A stretch of DNA of 64,000 bases from an uncultured Muribaculaceae bacterium (lineage in GTDB: Bacteria; Bacteroidota; Bacteroidia; Bacteroidales; Muribaculaceae). The DNA lies in the NCBI GenBank assembly GCA_910579995.1, contig CAJTWH010000001.1, positions 204,884 through 268,883 on the forward strand, read 5' to 3'. The position numbers and the translations under genes were made by a program. Below the pieces are notes generated by a model. That model ran no database searches, had not been told where the DNA came from, and was given only the letters and a program-made list of their open reading frames with translations. Shown piece by piece: positions 59,053-64,000 of this stretch (position 1 is its first letter; each line of letters starts with the position of its first letter).

Positions 59053-60567
59053 ATGAAAAAAATAAGCATAATGATGCTTGGAGTGCTCGGAATGTTCGCC
59101 GCTTCGTGCGACGAGGCTCCCGAAGCTCCCAAGCCACAGGAAAATGCACAGGAGCCCATCTTTGCTGTAGGTGACATCACATCGGCCACCGATGGAGTAC
59201 TCGCCGCCGACGCACAGCTCAATCTTGAGGACTATCGCGAGTCAGCCGGAATTCCGGTAATGAAACTTGCCGAGGCTAAATATCTGCCCGAAGGCGCTGC
59301 CGTTGAATACAAGGTGCAGCTCGCCTCTGACGAAGATTTCGCAGGCAAGGTGCTGACTCTCGACACTGAAGCAGGTGAAAACGGCGTCTACACCGTCGAC
59401 GCCGAGGCTTGGAATGACGCTCACGTTGCCCTTTTCGGCAAAAGCCCCAAGGTGAAGACAGTGTACTACCGCGTGCCGGTCTACGTCGCCCTCGACGGCA
59501 CCGACTACCGCTACGAGTCGACTTCTTACTATGCTGCCGAAGGCTCTCTTGAAGAGACTTGCATGGATCTCGGCTTCGTGATTGAGAATAAGTATTATCT
59601 CGTAGGCACTATCAACGGCTGGGGTCTCAACACTTCAGCGCCTGCTTTCGAGCACTCCGACGCTGATGTATATGATGATCCTGTCTTTACAATCGCTTTC
59701 AAGGTTGATCAAGCTGATATCGACGCCAACAGCGGTTGGTGGTGGAAAGTCGCTCCCGAATCGAGCGCCGCAGCCGTAGATTGGGATGCTCTCGTAGGTC
59801 CGGAGACCAACGGCGATACAGCTCTTAGCGGTCACCTCGTCGACACCAACGCTCAGGCAGGTGTGATTGACCAGCCCGGCAGCTATAAGATGACAATCAA
59901 CATGGAGGCGATGACATATAACATAGAGAAACTTCTTCGCCCGACATACGCCTACACTCCCGGTAACTGCAATGGCTGGAGCCAGCTCAACTCGTCGTGG
60001 ATGCAGTATTTCAGCGGTGAGATTGATGGTAAGGCTCGTTCGCTGTACTACACCATGATGCCGCTCGACACCAACGGCTTCAAGGTTTGCCTCGACACCA
60101 AGTGGGACAACTCCACCGACTATGGCGCAGAAACCGACGCTCCCGCCCTCACCGGCAACTTTGTACTCGGTCAGTATGGTAAGAACATCATCGTGCCCGA
60201 AGCAGGCCTCTACTGGATGAATGCTAACTACGACGATGATAGAGGCGAATTTACTACCTACGAGCTTATCAAGGTAGAGTATGTGAGCCTTATCGGTTCG
60301 TTCGCAGCCTCAGGCTGGAGCGCTGACGTAGAAATGACAGCTAATGAAGATCTCACCGTATGGACCGGCGAGATTACCCTTGCAGAAGGCGATGAATGGA
60401 AAGTCCGCATTAATCATGGTTGGTTATACAGCTTCGGTGCTGACGGCGAAGACAATACTCACACCATCTTCCCCGGCAGCAATATCAAGCTCGGCGAGGC
60501 CGGTACTTTCACCATCACCCTCACACTGCAGCCCGGCGCTCCCACTATTACTTGGGAAAAGAAATAA
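59053..60567 (+). CDS. SusF-like surface glycan-binding lipoprotein
   Basis: 504 residues, signal MKKISIMMLGVLGMFAASC. An N-terminal SusE/F-type domain is followed by three repeated binding modules: ENKYYLVGTINGWGLNTSAP (from about 178), TPGNCNGWSQLNSSWMQYF (from about 300) and YVSLIGSFAASGWSADVEMT (from about 413). The conserved Trp residues match starch-binding SusF modules, so an alpha-glucan is the likeliest ligand; this is an inference. Last gene of the operon, followed by a terminator. Confidence 0.82.
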   Translation: MKKISIMMLGVLGMFAASCDEAPEAPKPQENAQEPIFAVGDITSATDGVLAADAQLNLEDYRESAGIPVMKLAEAKYLPEGAAVEYKVQLASDEDFAGKVLTLDTEAGENGVYTVDAEAWNDAHVALFGKSPKVKTVYYRVPVYVALDGTDYRYESTSYYAAEGSLEETCMDLGFVIENKYYLVGTINGWGLNTSAPAFEHSDADVYDDPVFTIAFKVDQADIDANSGWWWKVAPESSAAAVDWDALVGPETNGDTALSGHLVDTNAQAGVIDQPGSYKMTINMEAMTYNIEKLLRPTYAYTPGNCNGWSQLNSSWMQYFSGEIDGKARSLYYTMMPLDTNGFKVCLDTKWDNSTDYGAETDAPALTGNFVLGQYGKNIIVPEAGLYWMNANYDDDRGEFTTYELIKVEYVSLIGSFAASGWSADVEMTANEDLTVWTGEITLAEGDEWKVRINHGWLYSFGADGEDNTHTIFPGSNIKLGEAGTFTITLTLQPGAPTITWEKK

Positions 60568-60590
60568 TTTTATAGCCTATAAATGAAAAG

Positions 60591-60615
60591 AGCCCGCGAA
60601 AGCGGGCTTTTTTTT
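60591..60615 (+). terminator. terminator of the SusCDEF-type operon
   Basis: AGCCCGC-GAAA-GCGGGCT, a GNRA-type tetraloop, followed by a T run. Textbook form, 23 bases past the stop. Confidence 0.9.
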
Positions 60616-60755
60616 GTGGGCAGCCGGGGAGTGGTGAGCTCTTTTAGCTACTTTAGGCTTTTAGCTATTATAGCTACTATAGCTAAAGTAGCTATGATAA
60701 TCCTCTCTCGCTTTTCCCTTGCCTCTCTTGCCTTTAAGCCTCCCTTGCCTCTAAT

Positions 60756-60797
60756 AAAAAACCTGCCATTCGCTCTAAGGCGAATGGCAGGTTTTTT
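60756..60797 (-). terminator. terminator of yidC
   Basis: AAAAAACCTGCCATTCGC and its exact complement flank TCTAAG: an 18-base stem with A and T runs, able to act from both sides. Lies 14 bases past the yidC stop. Confidence 0.88.
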
Positions 60798-60810
60798 ATT
60801 GGTTAAAGAA

Positions 60811-62880
60811 TCAGCGGCGGCGTTTGCCGGCGTTCTGTTGCTGGCGCTGGGCCTGCTGTGCCTGGCGGCTTGCTTCTTCGAGGCGAGCCATCCAGCCGCT
60901 CTTTTTGCGGGGTTTGCGGGCGTTGGCAAGAAGTTGTTCACGCACTTTCTTCTCGTCGATTACACGGCGGAAAATCCATGTCTGGATGATGGTGATGAGC
61001 AACGACAGGAAGTAGTAGTAGCTCAAGCCTGAGGCGTAGTCGTTGAAAATGAAGAGGAACATCACAGGCATGATATACATCATTGCTTTCATGCCCGGCA
61101 TACCTTGGCTTGTGGGCTGGCTCTGCATGCTTACCTTCATGTATACGATGTTGACAATGGTCATGAGCAAGCAGAAGAGGCTCACATGGTTGCCATAGAA
61201 AGGTATGGTGAAGGGGAGGGTGAAGATAGTGTCGGGAGCCGAGAGGTCGTGAGCCCAGAGGAACGACTGTCCGCGAAGCTCAATTGCCGATGGGAAGAAA
61301 GAGAACATGGCGATGAGCACAGGCATTTGGAAGAGCATGGGCAGACAGCCCGAGAAGGGGCTTGCGCCGGCACGGCTATAGAGAGCCATAGTCTCTTGCT
61401 GACGTTTGAGAGCGTCGGCCTGATCAGGATATTTCTCGTTGATTTCCTTGATTTCCGGCGCAAGAACACGCATTTTGGCCTGACTCTTGTAGCTCTTGAA
61501 TGTGAAGGGGAAGATGATGAGCTTGATGAAGAGTGTGAGCAGGAAGATGATGAGGCCATAGCTGCTGATAAACTTGCCGAGGAAAGTGAATACGGGGATT
61601 ACTACAAGGACGTTAATCCAGCGGAAGAGACCCCAGCCGAGGGGGATGAGGCGGGTGAGCTCGAGGTCTTCATCGTAGCCGAGGGTGTCGTCGAGATCGG
61701 AGAGGATGGGGTAGTCGTTGGGGCCGAAATACCAATCGAAGCTTGCCGCTGTGCCATTGTTGATGGTGTAGGGGATGGTGGCGGTCATCGACATGTCCTT
61801 GAGATAGTCGGCAGTCTTGATGTTGAGCGATGAGAGCTCGGCGTTGCCGAAGCTGTCGCGGGCGATGATCACGCTCGAGAAGAACTGGTTTTTGAAAGCT
61901 ACCCAGCGGAGGCGTCCTGTCACGCTCTCGCTGTCGTCGTCGTTGGCGTTGAGGTCATCAACATCGCCGCCTATATAGTCATAGTAGATTGCGCTGTTGC
62001 GCTCTTCGAAGGTGCGTCCGAGCTCGTTGCGGCCCATCTTCTGGTGCCAGTAGAAGTCCATGGTGGCTGTGCTGGCCGGAATGACAGCCTGAATACCGTT
62101 CTGGATGATATCCATGCGCACGGTGTAACCGTCTTTAGCGAGAGTGTAGCGTATGCCCCACTCGGCGCCGGCGGCGGGAGCCATGGCGAAGTATACGGCG
62201 CTGTCGCCCTCAAGTGTCGTTGTGAAGTTGAAGTCGCGGGTGTCGAGGCGCTGGTCGGTGGTGAGGAAGCGGAATCCGTAGCCGTCGGTGGCGTCGCGGA
62301 AGAGGTTTACTTTGGCAGTGTCGCCTCCGACCTCTGTGTTGAACTTCTTGAGCTCAACTTGGTCAACCATTGCTCCGCGGCTTGTGAGGGTGACTTTCAC
62401 AAGCTCATTCTCAAGCACAACGTCCTGAGCCTCGCCTCCAAGGTATTTGGCGAAGCCGGCATATTTGGCGGCGTTTGCCGAAAGCTCCCTTACATGGCGG
62501 TAGGCAGTGGCGAGCGCTGCGGCGTCGAGATGCGCGCGGCCACCGGTGAGGTCGTTGATATCGACAGTATTTGTGCCGTCGGTATAAGTACCGGCGAGAG
62601 TGCCGAGGCTGTCGATGTTGAGATTGAAGTTAGAGTTGGTGAAGACGACTCTGCCGTCTTCAGCTTTTGTTCCCATCGATCTCACGCCGGCCACAAGAGC
62701 GGCGCTGTCGGCGGGAGTGAGCACAATGTCGGGAGTGTCGGTCGTAGTCTTTGCGGCCTGCGCCTGTTCGCGTCGGGCATTTTCGGCGGCGATGTCGGCC
62801 TCGCTCGGCTTGCTGAGCCAAAGGAAACCGAACATCACCGCAGCCATCAGTACAAGGCCTGTGATCGTGTTTTTATCCAT
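60811..62880 (-). CDS. yidC: membrane protein insertase YidC
   Basis: Inserts proteins into the inner membrane alone or with SecYEG. 689 residues: an N-terminal membrane anchor (MDKNTITGLVLMAAVMFGFLWL), a large periplasmic domain (about 30-380), and the conserved five-segment Oxa1 core (IIFLLTLFIKLIIFPFTFKSYK, then GCLPMLFQMPVLIAMFSFFP and FLFIFNDYASGLSYYYFLS). The basic, Gln/Ala-rich tail (EEASRQAQQAQRQQQNAGKR) is suited to ribosome contact. Its start overlaps the pyrG stop by one base. Confidence 0.97.
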   Translation of the reverse strand: MDKNTITGLVLMAAVMFGFLWLSKPSEADIAAENARREQAQAAKTTTDTPDIVLTPADSAALVAGVRSMGTKAEDGRVVFTNSNFNLNIDSLGTLAGTYTDGTNTVDINDLTGGRAHLDAAALATAYRHVRELSANAAKYAGFAKYLGGEAQDVVLENELVKVTLTSRGAMVDQVELKKFNTEVGGDTAKVNLFRDATDGYGFRFLTTDQRLDTRDFNFTTTLEGDSAVYFAMAPAAGAEWGIRYTLAKDGYTVRMDIIQNGIQAVIPASTATMDFYWHQKMGRNELGRTFEERNSAIYYDYIGGDVDDLNANDDDSESVTGRLRWVAFKNQFFSSVIIARDSFGNAELSSLNIKTADYLKDMSMTATIPYTINNGTAASFDWYFGPNDYPILSDLDDTLGYDEDLELTRLIPLGWGLFRWINVLVVIPVFTFLGKFISSYGLIIFLLTLFIKLIIFPFTFKSYKSQAKMRVLAPEIKEINEKYPDQADALKRQQETMALYSRAGASPFSGCLPMLFQMPVLIAMFSFFPSAIELRGQSFLWAHDLSAPDTIFTLPFTIPFYGNHVSLFCLLMTIVNIVYMKVSMQSQPTSQGMPGMKAMMYIMPVMFLFIFNDYASGLSYYYFLSLLITIIQTWIFRRVIDEKKVREQLLANARKPRKKSGWMARLEEASRQAQQAQRQQQNAGKRRR

Positions 62881-64000
62881 TATTTATCGGGTAAATGTAT
62901 TTCTTTGTGATAAGCGATAGCGGCGTCAATAAAAGAGCGGAATATGGGGCTGGGGCTTAGCACGGTGCTTGAGTATTCGGGGTGATACTGCGTGCCGAGA
63001 TACCAGCGCTTGGAGGGCATTTCGACAACCTCAACAAGGTGAGCGGCGGGGTTTTCACCCACACATTCCATGCCTGCCTGCTCGAAGCGTTCGCGGTAGG
63101 CGTTGTTGAACTCGTAGCGGTGTCGGTGACGCTCGCGGATGTGCTGTGTGCCGTATGCCTTGGCGGCGAGAGAACCGTCGCGCAGGGTGCAGTCGTAGGC
63201 GCCGAGGCGCATTGTGCCGCCGAGATTGGAGATGTTTTTCTGCTCTTCCATAAGGTCAATCACGTTGTGGGGCGTGGCGTGGTCCATCTCTGTGCTGTTG
63301 GCGTCGGCGAGGCCGAGGACGTTGCGGGCAAACTCTATCACCATGCACTGCATGCCGAGGCATATACCGAAAGTGGGCACATCGTGCTCGCGGCACCATC
63401 TGAGAGCCACAAACTTGCCCTCGATACCGCGCTGGCCGAAGCCGGGGGCGATAATCACGCCGTCGAGACCGGCAAGGCGCTCGTCTACGTTGGCTTCGGT
63501 GAGTTTCTCGGAGTGTATATAGTTGAGCTTAAGCTTGTAGCCTGCGTATGTGGCGGCGTGGAAAAGAGCCTCGCTGATTGATTTGTAGGCGTCCTGCAAC
63601 TCTACGTATTTGCCCACGAGACCTATTGCCACAGTCGCTGAGGCATTGTCCATCTTGTCGATGAAGTCGAGCCACGGCTTCATGTGGGGCTCACCCTCGA
63701 CGGCGACTCCGGTCTTGCGGAGAACGATTTCGTCGACATGCTGGCGGTGGAGCATTAAGGGCACTTTGTAGATTGAGTTTACGTCGGTAGACTGCACCAC
63801 AGCGTCGGGAGCGACGTTGCAGAAAAGAGCAATCTTGCGGCGCATGTCAGCCGGTATTTCTTTTTCGGCGCGGAGCACGAGAATGTCGGGCTGAATACCG
63901 AGCTCCTGCAGGGCTTTTACAGAGTGTTGGGTCGGCTTTGTCTTGAGTTCTTTTGCAGCGGCGATGAAAGGCACGTAGGTGAGATGTACGCAGAGGCTGT
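62880..64000 (-). CDS. pyrG: CTP synthase, N-terminus beyond window
   Basis: Makes CTP from UTP using glutamine. About 373 residues lie in the window, from VHLTYVPFIAAAKELKTKPT to the C-terminus. The synthase domain part includes KTKPTQHSVKALQELGIQPD; the glutaminase domain has the nucleophile Cys in FGICLGMQCMVIEFARN, and the His and Glu in QYHPEYSS. The frame stays open through base 64000, so the GTG at 63974 is an internal Val and not a start. Co-transcribed with yidC (stop/start overlap). Confidence 0.96.
   Translation of the reverse strand, partial: SLCVHLTYVPFIAAAKELKTKPTQHSVKALQELGIQPDILVLRAEKEIPADMRRKIALFCNVAPDAVVQSTDVNSIYKVPLMLHRQHVDEIVLRKTGVAVEGEPHMKPWLDFIDKMDNASATVAIGLVGKYVELQDAYKSISEALFHAATYAGYKLKLNYIHSEKLTEANVDERLAGLDGVIIAPGFGQRGIEGKFVALRWCREHDVPTFGICLGMQCMVIEFARNVLGLADANSTEMDHATPHNVIDLMEEQKNISNLGGTMRLGAYDCTLRDGSLAAKAYGTQHIRERHRHRYEFNNAYRERFEQAGMECVGENPAAHLVEVVEMPSKRWYLGTQYHPEYSSTVLSPSPIFRSFIDAAIAYHKEIHLPDK

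Overview
The window is a gut-type Bacteroidales chromosome segment, most like Muribaculaceae or Bacteroides relatives. This rests on a SusC/SusD/SusE/SusF-type operon, DUF4294, DUF4834 and DUF2461-type proteins, the absence of strong Shine-Dalgarno sites, and many promoters of the Bacteroidetes form TTTG (or TTG)-N19..21-TAnnTTTG. The family assignment is an inference from gene content. Coding density is high, genes are short-spaced, and many co-directional genes overlap by 1 or 4 bases (TGATG, ATGA).

Layout. 1-3.1 kb (minus): LptF/G-type permease (cut by the window edge), a TGT-family tRNA-guanine transglycosylase that lacks the usual zinc cysteines, and a sugar-nucleotide-type nucleotidyltransferase. 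3.1-8.0 kb (minus): a membrane polyferredoxin, a Tat lipoprotein aldo/keto reductase, a GT90 glycosyltransferase and an acyltransferase. 8.2-9.2 kb: a glutaminase-fold protein whose catalytic serine is replaced. 9.4-11.0 kb and 20.4-22.0 kb: two inverted copies of an AAA-ATPase/PD-(D/E)XK gene, apparently identical except for one 245-bp internal block, each driven from a 73-bp repeat. They bracket tRNA-Arg x2, DUF4294, xerD, MATE, Bax inhibitor-1, argS, manC, a coiled-coil lipoprotein, rsmI and a conserved hypothetical. 22.2-27.1 kb: dacB, rplS and an M16 protease. 27.2-32.8 kb: an operon of three tandem beta-lactamase-fold lipoproteins, with catalytic motifs lost stepwise, followed by two glycosyltransferases. 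33.0-39.0 kb: FadL-like porin, 2-hydroxyacid dehydrogenase, prs, GH13 amylase, patatin. 39.1-42.1 kb: degenerate LytM protein, VanZ-like protein, a hemerythrin-LuxR regulator and a SurA-like lipoprotein.

42.2-45.2 kb is the most unusual stretch: a long imperfect inverted repeat, a 7-alpha-hydroxysteroid-dehydrogenase-like SDR, a TIR-domain/WG-repeat protein, and a 520-bp non-coding region packed with palindromes. 45.2-53 kb is housekeeping: a SurA-type PPIase, guaB, psd-pssA, DUF4834, DUF2461 and aspC. 53.2-60.6 kb is a SusCDEF-type uptake operon with no hydrolase or regulator beside it. 60.8-64.0 kb: yidC and pyrG (cut by the window edge).

The best candidates for something new are the mosaic ATPase/nuclease pair with its promoter-bearing repeat, the TIR-WG gene with its palindromic flank, and the cluster of enzyme folds that have kept their scaffold but lost catalytic residues (glutaminase, serine hydrolases, LytM).
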